Made by a program: the position numbers and the translations under genes. The notes under the pieces are model-generated. The model was given only the letters and a program-made list of their open reading frames with translations, was not told the DNA's origin and ran no database searches. Positions 53,511 to 64,000 of a stretch of DNA of 64,000 nucleotides are shown in pieces. This DNA is from Cladorrhinum sp. PSN259. Lineage: Eukaryota; Ascomycota; Sordariomycetes; Sordariales; Podosporaceae. Numbering within the stretch: the first letter of the stretch is position 1; the number at the start of each line of letters is the position of its first letter. The DNA is taken from NCBI GenBank assembly GCA_033725935.1, contig MU867094.1:310001-374000 (forward strand), given 5' to 3'.

Positions 53511-55831
53511 ATGAACGCGAATAACCGTCCCAGGTTGGCGGAGCCGTCACCCCAGAACTCTCCCGTCTCGCCCGAGACGGAGAAGCGAGGCTATGGAGCC
53601 TACCAAGCGGCTTCAAGCAATGGCCATGGTAAAATTCACAATCTACCTGGGGTTAAACGAGTTGCTAACGTTGACTAGGCCAGCTTCCTCGCAGTCCTCC
53701 AGGGCCAGATATCAGTCCTCCCGAACAGCCTCCATCATTACGCTACTTCATCCTCAAAGCTGCATTCCGATGGTTCATCACAGCCTTGCTCTGCACTGCT
53801 TATTATGCAATTGTCAGACTCTACGAGGGCCACACGCTCAGTCCCAAGAACAAGTCTGTTTTCGACTGGCTCACCATCGGTGTAACTTTGCTCCTCGGTC
53901 TCAACATCGGCAGCGCATACAAGGAGATAGCACTCCAAATGAAGCCCTGGTTCGATGCCAGGAGTGGCGTCAATATCAGAAACGTGGGCTAAACAAATTT
54001 CCATGTTGACAGGATTTCAAGTTTCTGGCCATACTGACTAGATTCCACAGGTGGAGCTTTCCAGCCTTCTGGAGCTGATCAAACTCATGTGGAAGACGCG
54101 CAGCACCAAGACCAGACTGGTCTGCGCACTATGGGTTTTTCTCAACGTGGTACGTAGTCCTGATCAAGAAGCGAGCTACTGTTATTGATGCGCTGGCATA
54201 CTGATACTCCATCATAGATGGTCCAAGCCGGGATAGCTGCCGTGAGCCTAACGTATAGTGCCGACCCCGACCCCGAAGCTATCTACCTGGCTCCCGGAAA
54301 CATCACGATTCCCAATTTGAGCAGGTTTACTGGAGTCGGGGAGCCCGGTGAAGCACACGTGAGCGCCGGCCAGAACTACGCTGCCCATATTCTCGGGGAA
54401 ATGGGGGCCCTTTATAACTTCACAAACTTGCCCAAAGAATCCCTTGTCGGCGCTCCAATTATAAAATACCCTTGGTCCTTCTGGAATGCAACCGATCACT
54501 GGGAATACATCTTCATGGACTCTGCGCCGAGCCCCGGCCCTTCGGACTTTAACTTTCTCTCCGTCTACTCGAATCGCACGGTCAAGTCTTCCGCGATATG
54601 TACCAACCCAGTGTACACGTGGTCCTCCAATGACAGTATGCCTCATATTCTCACCATCTACCATAATGATACCGGGAAAGTAGTCTATTTTCCTATGGCG
54701 GCTCGTATGCGAGAGGCGATCACGTACCTCACAAGGTCTATTCCGAGGTGGTTTGGCCTCAAGGAGGAAACAACAGACTGCGGACCCGGGTGCAGTACGG
54801 TGTATGTCACTGAGACTATTACCGGCGAAGCAGTTCCAGGAACCTACTACAACGACAACTCTGGCTTCTTCTATCACGAATGCAATGTCACCGTCTTGCC
54901 CACAGACCTCAACGACAAGTACACCCTCCCCCCCATGTACGGCGCTATGGCGGCGCAATCCATTGCTCTTGCCGGCTACGTCGACCCTGTCTTCAGCCGT
55001 GCGGTCATAGAGACGGAATACGTGCAGTACGACCTCGACCCCTCCTTCGGCGGGAGGCAGTACAATTCCAACAAGGGCGTCGCGGACATGCTGGCGCGGT
55101 TCGCGATCGGCACCGTCGCCGCCATGGCCCAGACAAACCCGAAAGTGACCGTCACGGGTAATCAACCAAGGCAGGGGGTGCGCCTTGAGATATCCCTGCC
55201 AGTCGGCTTCGCCATCGTTCTGCTTCTGGTGGCACTGGTTCAGCTCCTACTCCTTGTCCTCGCCGTCGTGCTGGTGCAACGTCTCCCAAGATGGGAGGGC
55301 GCGCCAGGGATGCTAGGCGAGGAGTACACTGGTCTGACGCCCCCAACGAGTCAATCGCATCTCTTCAGCCGCCTCGAGCATCTAGTCAAACCCCGGCGGA
55401 GTCCTCAGCCGAAAACAAACTCTCTTGCTAGTCCGACCGGAAGGGAACCCCTATCACAGCCTCTACTATCTCCGCAGCCAGATCAACCATTTGGCCCAGT
55501 AGAACGCCAGTCCAATCACCCAGACTCCAGCGAGAACAGCGGCCTGCACGGGGGCGAACACGAGGCCCCTCACGACCACGAACCCGCTTACGAGCGCGAA
55601 GATGACAGCGGCCAGTACGGGGGGCTTGTACCGCCTCTCCAGCCGCGGCTCGCGGTACCGCAGAACCAGGGCACCGATAACCGTCAGGAAGAAGAAGGTG
55701 TACTTGCCCAAGCCGTTGAAGGTCAACAGGGCCCGGAAGTTGCCCAGGAGGATGTAGAAGGCCGACAGCACGGCCGAGAACACGAGGACATTGATGGGGG
55801 CGTCGGAACCACCGGAAGCCTTCGGCGGTGA
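53511..55831 (+). CDS. Multi-spanning membrane protein with large extracellular domain, uncharacterised
   Basis: Exons 53511-53628, 53679-53983, 54051-54149 and 54218-55831 (711 residues). A Pro/Ser-rich cytosolic leader precedes TM1 (about 62-85, AAFRWFITALLCTAYYAIV), TM2 (about 100-118, WLTIGVTLLLGLNIG) and TM3 (about 163-185). A 300-residue loop follows with N-glycosylation sequons (NITIP, NFTN, NRT, NDT) and Cys pairs (CGPGC), then TM4 (about 499-526, PVGFAIVLLLVALVQLLLLV). The layout is common in fungi but unnamed. From about residue 590 the coding strand is the exact antisense of an amino-acid permease fragment (55466-55924) and reads as a Glu/Gln/Gly-rich tail. The native C-terminus was therefore probably replaced or extended. 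Confidence 0.75.
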
Positions 55832-55924
55832 TGAACCTTCGTCGGTTGCTCCGTACACAGGACCATGGTTCTCTTCTACAAACAACGAATACAAAAACGA
55901 TTCAAGGAACACACCAATTGACAT
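55466..55924 (-). pseudogene. APC-superfamily amino-acid permease, C-terminal fragment
   Basis: The 152-residue frame reads SDAPINVLVFSAVLSAFYIL, NFRALLTFNGLGKYTFFFLT, VIGALVLRYREPRLERRYKP and PVLAAVIFALVSGFVVVRGL. This is the last four membrane helices of LAT/methionine-permease-like transporters. The preceding eight helices are missing; upstream only a short unrelated leader exists before non-coding DNA. The open frame and hydrophobic bias are well kept, so truncation looks fairly recent. It overlaps the forward gene's coding 3' end by 366 bp. Confidence 0.65.
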
Positions 55925-57249
55925 GAAGCGTGTTTCACTCGTTTATCACGCACGCTATCTCCTTCTATCCAGCTACCTAACTTACTCAACAACAACCACC
56001 CCTGGGGAGCTGGTTATGTATATTCATGCGCAAACAATCGTGGTTTGCATTTTCATTATGACCGACACGGCCAAGTAAAGATTACTTATGCACCTTCAAC
56101 AAGTGGTAAGGAGTATCAAACATTAAGAATACAATGTAAATAACAATTATAACGTCAACAAGTTAGCGTAGTCGATATAGAAATAGGGAAGAATATTCTG
56201 CTTATCTTAAATCACTATTTGTCCTGGATGAAACTCTGGGACGTTCAATCTAACAAATCCAGGTATTTTCATGCAGTTATGTGCTGCTGGTAAAATCGAT
56301 TCAACCCTGGGGCACCGCCCATTCACATGATGATTCTCCTCTACCACCACCACCACCCCAGCCCTAGCCCTGCCTAGTAACGAGCTTCTTAGCAGGGGTT
56401 ATTCTGGCTTCAACGGAAAGCCCATAGGCGCCAGGGCGGCCAGAAACCAAGTTGACTTTGATCTTGATTCTTGGGGGGTTCTGTTGATGTTAAACTCAAG
56501 CTCAATGATCGGCACTCCCCAGGGAAAAAAATATAGTGAACGAGATTTATATACTGTACATTTAGCAATTCCGTGTTGGCTGCCTTTATATGTACATACA
56601 TACCCCCGTTGCAAGTCCGGATCTAGTGGGAGGCCGTTAGATAGATAGATATCTGAATCCCAAAGTCGGTCTCGGGGTTACTGCCGTCGTTTCAACACAG
56701 TTAACTCAATATATATACACAAATCTCTTCTATACCGTCCTTTTTTTTCCGGCATGGTGGTATTACCTATGCTTCTGATATTTACTGCCCGAAATTTCGC
56801 TGCTTGTTCTTTCCCAGACCTTTTTTCCCCCTTCTACTTCCCGTCCCTTCTCCCCCTCTCTCACACATACACACACACATTGCTCGTTTTGTGGACGGAT
56901 TCCTAGAATGGGGCCTGGCTTGGCCAACATACCAGTACATACTTGAGGTGGGTCAAGGTTTCAACCGACCTACCTACCTACCTACCTACCTACCCCGGAA
57001 AGAATTTTTCTGCTCACTTTCGTTCAATTATTGTTTGTTTTTTTTTAACTTTTCTTTTGTGCTACCTACATATACCCCCATAGCAAAAGATCTAAGTAGG
57101 CAAACATTAGCTTTTGGAGAAGTAAATTAGTAAAGTTTTCAAAATCCAATAACAGGAGGGAAAAATAAGCTATTTGAGCCGCTTTTTTATTTTATAGCAT
57201 CTCCAATAAACCATAAATGCAACCCAACCCCAATTAAAAGGAAGAAAAA
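55925..57249. other. Region without a supported gene
   Basis: Contains TACC and CA/CT simple repeats (56859-56880, 56969-56994). No coding or RNA feature recognised. Confidence 0.5.
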
Positions 57250-57566
57250 GAAGAAGAACAAGAAGAACAAGAAGAACAAGAAGAACAAGAAGAACAAGAA
57301 GAACAAGAAGAACAAGAAGAACAAGAAGAACAAGAAGAACAAGAAGAACNNNNNNNNNNNNNNNNNNNNNNNNNNNNNNNNNNNNNNNNNNNNNNNNNNN
57401 NNNNNNNNNNNNNNNNNNNNNNNNNNNNNNNNNNNNNNNNNGAACAAGAAGAACAAGAAGAACAAGAAGAACAAGAAGAACAAGAAGAACAAGAAGAACA
57501 AGAAGAACAAGAAGAACAAGAAGAACAAGAAGAACAAGAATAATAATAATAATAATAATAATAATA
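57250..57566. repeat. 9-bp satellite with assembly gap, then AAT microsatellite
   Basis: GAACAAGAA units repeat on both sides of a run of 92 N (57350-57441), followed by AAT units from 57540. The N run shows the assembler could not span the array, so the real length is unknown. Leu/Phe or Ser/Cys repeat frames across it are artefacts. Confidence 0.95.
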
Positions 57567-57894
57567 AGAGAAACGCACGTTTAAGCATAACCTATGAATC
57601 CGGCATCATTCGAGCAGAGGATGTACCCCTTTTCTATTGACATCTACTATTACTCCACAACATCATCGAGAACTGAGAATTTCCAATATCAAAGGCAAAG
57701 GACTATCTGCAGAATTGCAACAATGTATCTAGCAACTATGTGAGGAACAGTATAAACCAAAATAATATGTAACCGACCGACCAGAAAATATCAACACGCA
57801 AGCAAAGATGAAAAACAGCAATCCAAATCGAACATGAAAGAACCCACTGCCTGGCCGAGACCAAAGAAACCGTCACTAACACCCCTCAAGAACG

Positions 57895-60800
57895 TCACAA
57901 CCCAGCACTCGCCACAATCTTACTCTTGGCGCAAACTCCCTTCGCCAGCGTCTGGATGCTCCCGCTCGACAATAACTCCAACACCTGCATGTTCGCCTCA
58001 AACTCCCTCGTAATGAAATTTCTAATCTCAATCGCCACCAATGAATCCAACGGGTAATGCGACAACGACCTCGTCACATCCATATCTTCCTGCTCCATCA
58101 TCAAAACCGATGCGATCTTATCCACCAGCCCGCGGCAGACAGCATCCTCTGCCTCAGCTCTCGACTTGGATGCCTTGAGAGCAGCATTGAATGAGATAGC
58201 ACCAGCATTTGCTGAGGCATTCTTGGCTGCTTCCTCCTCAGCTGCAATGCGCATCGCCTTGAACTTGGCATCTTCTGTCCAGAAGGGCCTCAGAGTGGCT
58301 GTGATGCGCATACCCGTGATTGTGTGGTTGTTGCATGTGGATGATAGGGTACCGTCAATGGCCGCGTTAAGCAGAGCAAGGACTTCTGCCTCGCAAATAG
58401 TGTCCCCACCGAGAGTCCTGGCTACCTCGGCGGCCTTCTCGAGGTCGTGAGCGAGGTATCCTGAGTCAGATACGGCAGTCAAATCGAGGGAGGATGCTGG
58501 CAAGCCCTTGGAGAGACGATGTTGGACCAGAGCATTGAGGAAGCAGTTTGCTGCACTGTATGCTGCCTGGCCACGGTTACCGACTGCACCAGCGGCAGAT
58601 GAAATGGCGACAAAGAAGTCCAATGGAGTGCTCTCAAGAGCATGGTGGAAGTTCCAGCCACCTTGAACCTTGCCCTCAATCACCTGGGCATACTCCTCGT
58701 AGGTCATTTTCTCAAAGAGAACGTCCTGGATATCTGTTAGTATTCATCACAACCATTAACCGTCAAGACAAGGAGTACTCACCCGAAGAACCATGGTGCC
58801 ATGAACCACACCACGAATGGGAGGCAAATCCTTCAACTGAACGTTGATGAGATCATCAACCTCGGCTCGGTTGACCACGTTGCAGGGCCGAACAACGACG
58901 TTTGCACCGAGTGCTCCAAGTTCGTCCACAAGATCCTTCACCTTGCCGGTGACAGACCCGCTGCGGGAGATGAGAACAATGTTTCTGGCACCCTTCGACA
59001 CCATCCACCGTGCCATACTCTGCCCGAGCCCGCCAGTGCCGCCGATAAGGACGTAAGTTGCATCAGGGCGCAGGAGAGCCTTGACCTTTTTGGACCGTGT
59101 TGCCTGCGTAAGAATTGTCAGCTAAGAGGTCTCTAAAAGCACGTATTAAAAACAGAACAACATACCTTGACAACATCAGCTGCCTTTGGCACAACTACCA
59201 ACTTGCCAATCGTCTTGCCAGCCTGCTGAGCCTTCAATGCAACCTCAATATCCGACATGGAGAACTCTGTGATTGGCGTCACCGGTCTGATCTTCCCATA
59301 CTTCAGCAGCTGGGCAACATCTCCCAACAGTCGCTTGACAGCCTTTGGTCTCTCCGCCAAGAGAGCAAAAAGATCAAAAGACAGATAACTTGCGTTGCTT
59401 CCTTCAGAATTGCCGAGCTCAAGGCGGGACCTGGATCCCGCATGTTCCCGCTTGCCAATGTCAACAAAGCGCCCGAACTTGTTGAGACACCTCCACGACT
59501 CCCGCAACCCATCTCCAGTGGTAAGCGAGTTGAGAATAACATCAACCCCTTGTCCGTTCGTAGCCAGGCGTACCTCATCACCAAATGAAGTGCCACGGCT
59601 GTAAAAGATATGGTTCTCAGGCAACCCATACTCGCTCATAAGCAACTGCTTCTTCTCCGCACTGCTGACGGTGACAAACACCTTGGCCTCAACCATCTGT
59701 GCGAGAGAGATTGCCGCTTGACCGACGGCTCCAGTAGCAGAGTGAATGAGAATAGTCTCGCCCTCCTGCAGTCTGCCAAGCTCGATCAAGCTGTAGTACG
59801 CCGTGGAATAGGCGAGAGGCAGACTGGCCGCAGCTTCGAACGCAACGCCAGCTGGAATCTTGAAGGCAAGATTGGCCTTGGTGCGTATTCTCGTCGCAAA
59901 TGCGCCCTGAGTGAATGCGGCCACACGATCTCCAATGCGAAGACCGGACACATTATCGCCGACAGCTGTCACGATACCACTTGCCTCAGTGCCAGCCTCA
60001 GAAATGGACATCTGTGCCTTCGCAGCCATTCCATCTTTGAAGTTGAGACCAATCGCCTTCACCTCAATCTCGATCTGATCACCTTCTAGAGGTTTCTCGA
60101 TAGTGGCATCATCAATGAAGTGGAGACTATCCAAAGCCTTGGATGGACCGATCTCAACCTTGAGTGCCCGACCATCTTCCCCAAACGGTGTAGGCTCTAG
60201 AATGGAAGGATTTGTCTGTTTGTAGACATACTCATCCATCTCCTGATCGTGCACGATTCTAGGAGTGAAAAGTGCACCGCTCCTCTCCATGAACTCCAGT
60301 TCGCTGGTTGTGGAAGACTCGGAGCCGAAAGCCGCCTTGAACACTTTTACAATGACATTCGTGGTGTCAACCTCGGACAAGGTAGTCTCATCCAGATCCA
60401 ATGTGGCAAATCTTAGAGCTGTCTCTGACCTAACGCTTCTGCTAAGACCAGTGATCATGTTTGCGTCCGGGTTTGACGACTTGTCATAGGCGCCCCTGAC
60501 AGCCCACAACACACCCTGAGATGAGGTGATGAGCTTTTGCAAGCTCTCAAATTGGCTGGACGTAAGAGTGGCGAGCAAAGGCTTGTGCAGCTCGTTCAAA
60601 AAGACGACAATCTTGCCAGCGCCCTCAATGTTCTGGAGAGTGCCAACCTCGGGAAGTCTTCCTGTTGCCTGCTCAAGAGCATTGGCCAAGCCCATGGCGA
60701 CCAGACTTTGGAAGTTGGATTCTTCCTCGTGTACAATGACAATCTCGGAATCAGTTGGCATTTGCTGGTTAGTGACTCCTTCCAAAGCCTTTTCCCACTC

Positions 60801-63800
60801 GAGCTTGTAGCAAAGCTCTCTCTGGGCGTCAAGATCCTCCTGAACATCACCATCAATAATTGGGGAGATAGTGAGACCCTCAATGGAAATTAGAGGCTCG
60901 AGAGAATCTCTGCCAGGCACCGCAGTCATGGAGACTTTGGCAGGCTTCGGGGCACTGCCGGAAGGGATTTCTCCCTGACAAACTGCGCGAAGGATGCTTC
61001 CTGGCTTAGTAGCGAGCTCTTTGGCTTGGGAAGAGATCGTGAGGCGGTCTAGTGAAGAAGGCAGATAGATCGTCTTGATAGATTGGTGACCTGCACCGAC
61101 GATGGGCCAGTACAGCTCAACAAGAGACTCAAGAACGGCGGGCTGGATGACTGCGTCAGTCAAGTGGTGGTTCGGCATCTCCTTGGCAACGTCTGTAACC
61201 ACAATCTCTCCCACAGCAGATGAAGCTGATGCATGGCAGCTGGTCAGCCCCTGGAAAGTGGGGCCATAAGCGACACCGAGTTCTTCCAGAGCATCGTACA
61301 TTGTCTTGGACACGATAGAGTTGGTGTCAGGCTTATCAGCCAGAGAGAGTGCCGACCTTAGACGAGCTTCAGAGTTGAGTGTCTGTAGGGAGCTGTCGAC
61401 TTCGTTATGATCTGCTTCCACCACGGCAACCAGGCCTACACAATGTTCAACCCAGCCTTGTTCGTGTGACCACGAGCAAATACGGAACTCGTCCCAAATG
61501 CCAGAGGAGCCAAGAACATTCTCTCGGTAAGGTCGGAGGTTGATGGTCACCTCAGTATCCTTGTCCTGAATAACAAGAGGCTTGGTGATGGACACATCTC
61601 TGAGATCGAACTTGTCATAGTTGATGTCTCTGGATATAGCTCTTTGGGCAGCAGCCTCAACAGCCATGGAGATAAAGCCGGACATTGGAAAGACCGTCAA
61701 GCTCTGGATCTTATGGTGTGAGAGCCAAGGCAGATCATCCAGACGGACAATGTTGCGCCACGTCGGCTCCAACTCGTTTGAGTAATTAGCAAGGGTTCCG
61801 AGGATGTCGCTTCTGGCTCCCGCTGCCTCCTTGTGCACCTTGGTCATGCGCGATTCCTGCCAGTACTTGGTCGAGTAGTTCCACGGATATCTAGGCAGGT
61901 CTGTGAGGATGACTGGCGGTTTTGTCTGGGCCTGAGGAAAGTTGATGGCGCCCATGGAGAGGTTGGCACCCCTTGTAAACAAGTTGGCGGCGAGTTCCAA
62001 TGCAGTTTCGACGGCATCCCGCTTTCTAATCAATGCAGAAGCATAAGGAATCTTGGGAGCAGACCCGCCGACCTCTTTGAGCACTTGCTTGATTGGCCCT
62101 TGGAGTCCCGAGTGGGGGCCAAGCTCGATCAGCATGTTGACTCCATGCTTGTGCTCTCCAGTGGGCTCAAGCATGCTCTGCAAGGCCTCATTGAAGCGGA
62201 CGGCGCATGTCAGGTTCTCAACCCAATAGTTTGGTTGAAGTTGGGTGCCATCAATCAGGTGGCCATATAAAGATGAATGGAATCTGATTGCAGTGGGGAC
62301 TGGAGGCTGCAATTTGGCAATGGATGCCCGATATTCCTTGGCGACCAGGTTCATGTGGTGGGAGTGATAGGCGACATCGACCACAAGGCGCCTGTTGAAG
62401 AGCTGCTTCTCTTCGCAGATCTTCTCGAGCTCGGCAAGAGCTGGCTCATCTCCAGAAATTGTGAGACTGGAGGGACTGTTGTAGCAGGCAATCCGGACTT
62501 CCTTCTCTCTCAGCCCTTCAATCAAAGGGAGGAACTCCTCCTTACTACCGCCGACAGCCATCATGCGCCCCTTCAGTTCAGGATGCCTTGCTTTGAGAAT
62601 AGGGATCAACCGTCCACGGTGGTATGCAATAGCCATGGCGGAGTCGAAGTCGATGATCTCGGCGGCGTACGCAGCAGCAATCTCTCCGCTAGAATGGCCA
62701 GCGACGGCTGTTGGACGAATGCCCCAGTCTCTGAGCAAGTTGATGAGTGCCAGCTGGATTGCGGTACATGAAGGTTGACTGATGTGAGCCTCGCTGACCT
62801 TGCTAGTCTTGGCATCTCTGCTGAGTTCCTCTGTATATAAATGAGTTAGCTCCATACAATAGAATCAACCGGGATTTGGAAATGACAAACCGAGAAGAGA
62901 CCAGTTCGCCCCATTGTCCACCAAGCACTGGTCGGCACGCTGGATGCTCTTGGCAAAGACCGGGTACTGATCGATCAACTCCCGACCCATGCCGTACCAT
63001 TGCGCACCCTGTCCGGTAAGAATGAAGCCAATCCTGAGTGGCTCAATCTCCTTGCCCGTCACAAACTTCTCTCCATTGATAGCTTCAATGAGTTCGAAAG
63101 AGTTGAGGGCGGGTATGGCGGCTCTGGATTGTAACAAGGACCGGCGTTGACCAAGTGTGTATGCAAGGTTGCTGGTGAGATCTTTCTGGAAAATCTCCGG
63201 CCGTTGCTCAAGATAGATGACAATGTTCTTCAGCACACGTGAAAGTGATGACTTGTCGTTGGCGGTGACAACGTAGAGTTTCCGTCCTTGGCCCGACTTT
63301 TCTGGGGTGTCATCTCCAGCAGAAGCAGAGGCCTTTTGTCCTCGGAATGGTGCTGCCTCCAAAACCACATGGCCATTGGTGCCTCCGAACCCGAAATTAT
63401 TGACACTGATGTACTTCTTCCCTCTTGGCCACGGCCGTTGTGTGGTAGGAACTTTGAGGTTCCACTCCTTCCATGGGATCTTGGGGTTGGGTGTCTTGAA
63501 GTCGTGATTGGGGAGCAGGAATCGTCGCTCGAGCATCAACGCGGCTTTGATGATACCAGCAATGCCTTTGCAGCGTTAGCATTCTTCTGATAACGTGAAA
63601 TCAGTGCTAATAACTTACCTGAAGCACCTTCCAAGTGGCCAATGTTGGATTTGACTGATCCGATCCACAAAGGGTCACGAGCCGTGCGGTTCAGACCGAG
63701 GACGTTGTGAAGGGCGGTGGCCTCGATCGGATCTCCGACTCTTGTTCCTGTGCCATGGGCCTCAACAAATCCACAATCATTAGGGTCCAGTCCGGCATTT

Positions 63801-64000
63801 GCGTAAACTTGTCGCATGAGGTCCTCTGAATGCTACATTAGCCATCCGAGTGGCTATGACAAAGGTTTGAGAGGAGACAAATACCTTGCGCTGCTCCATT
63901 GGGCATGGTAATCCCTGGGGTCTTGCCATCCTGGTTGAGGCCCGTGTTGGCAATGACAGCCCTGATGGGATCGTTGTCCTTGATCGCTTGGTCAAGTGGC
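57895..64000 (-). CDS. Highly reducing type I polyketide synthase (5' end beyond window)
   Basis: Minus-strand exons: >64000-63885, 63825-63619, 63565-62891, 62830-59166, 59103-58783, 58725-57895; all junctions are in phase, about 1937 codons. Domain order: KS (EAHGTGT, KSNIGHLE, NNFGFGGTN), AT (GQGAQWYGMG, GHSSGEIAAAY), DH (59-61 kb), ER (EIEVKAIGLNFKDGM, IHSATGAVGQAAI), KR (YVLIGGTGGLGQSMARW with SSAAGAVGNRGQAAYSAAN) and ACP (YPLDSLVAIEIRNF). The KS active-site Cys lies outside the window. No methyltransferase motif is visible between DH and ER. The DH helix motif is LTDAVIQPAVLES, where families usually have HPxxLD, so the catalytic His/Asp pair reads Gln/Glu, and HxxxGxxxxP has Ser for Gly. 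No tailoring gene lies on the left side. The product is unknown. Confidence 0.93.

Noticed and set aside
54248..55165. 305-codon reverse frame
   Set aside because: Antisense to the extracellular domain of the membrane protein; no features of its own.
57187..57588. Leu/Phe or Ser/Cys repeat protein across the N run
   Set aside because: Simple-sequence artefact interrupted by an assembly gap.
1..64000. CRISPR array, operon or bacterial attachment site
   Set aside because: The only regular arrays are microsatellites and a 9-bp satellite; the window is clearly fungal.

Overview
The window looks like a filamentous ascomycete chromosome, most likely a Sordariomycete. The genes are interrupted by short introns (about 50-75 nt) with GTAAGT-type donors and CTAAC-like branch sites. 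Marker families are a HET-domain protein with ankyrin repeats, a FunK1 kinase remnant, a highly reducing polyketide synthase, an A4/G1 glutamic peptidase-like protein and a tiny copper-type metallothionein. There is no bacterial or viral gene block. All exon models below were built by eye from reading frames and splice signals, and phase was checked at every junction.

Layout. 0-8 kb: a TauD/TfdA-like dioxygenase (+), about 4.9 kb without a supported gene that carries a decayed TA-flanked MITE-like element and a 150-bp dispersed repeat, then an ER lysophospholipid acyltransferase (-). 8-21 kb: a Pos5-like NAD(H) kinase (+), a secreted glycine-rich protein (+), an inverted-repeat region with a TG microsatellite, a six-exon F-box protein (-) with an in-frame TGA, a UFD1+AZUL protein (+) and a 23-residue metallothionein (-). 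22-30 kb is an accessory stretch: a small secreted Cys protein, a C2H2-like zinc-finger gene, a FunK1 fragment, an ankyrin-HET protein and a Cys/His protein whose stop codon lies inside the dispersed repeat. 30-34 kb: an Ldh2-family dehydrogenase diverging from an MFS sugar transporter. 36-45 kb: the glutamic peptidase-like protein, a second zinc-finger paralogue, an antisense relic and a pseudogene of the same family, and a second sugar transporter with an anomalous splice donor. 47-52 kb is core-type: Trf4-like poly(A) polymerase and Arp6. 53-56 kb: a multi-exon membrane protein whose 3' end lies antisense to an amino-acid permease remnant. 57-64 kb: a 9-bp satellite with an assembly gap, then the 3' six exons of a reducing polyketide synthase that runs off the right edge.

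Functional groupings, all inferred: two ubiquitin-linked genes lie next to each other (F-box, UFD1/AZUL). The Ldh2/sugar-transporter pair shares an 863-bp divergent promoter and could handle one carbon source. The 22-30 kb and 39-42 kb stretches look like birth-and-death accessory DNA, with duplicated, truncated and nonsense-mutated paralogues, an allorecognition-type gene and shared repeats. I found no CRISPR array, rRNA gene or convincing tRNA gene.
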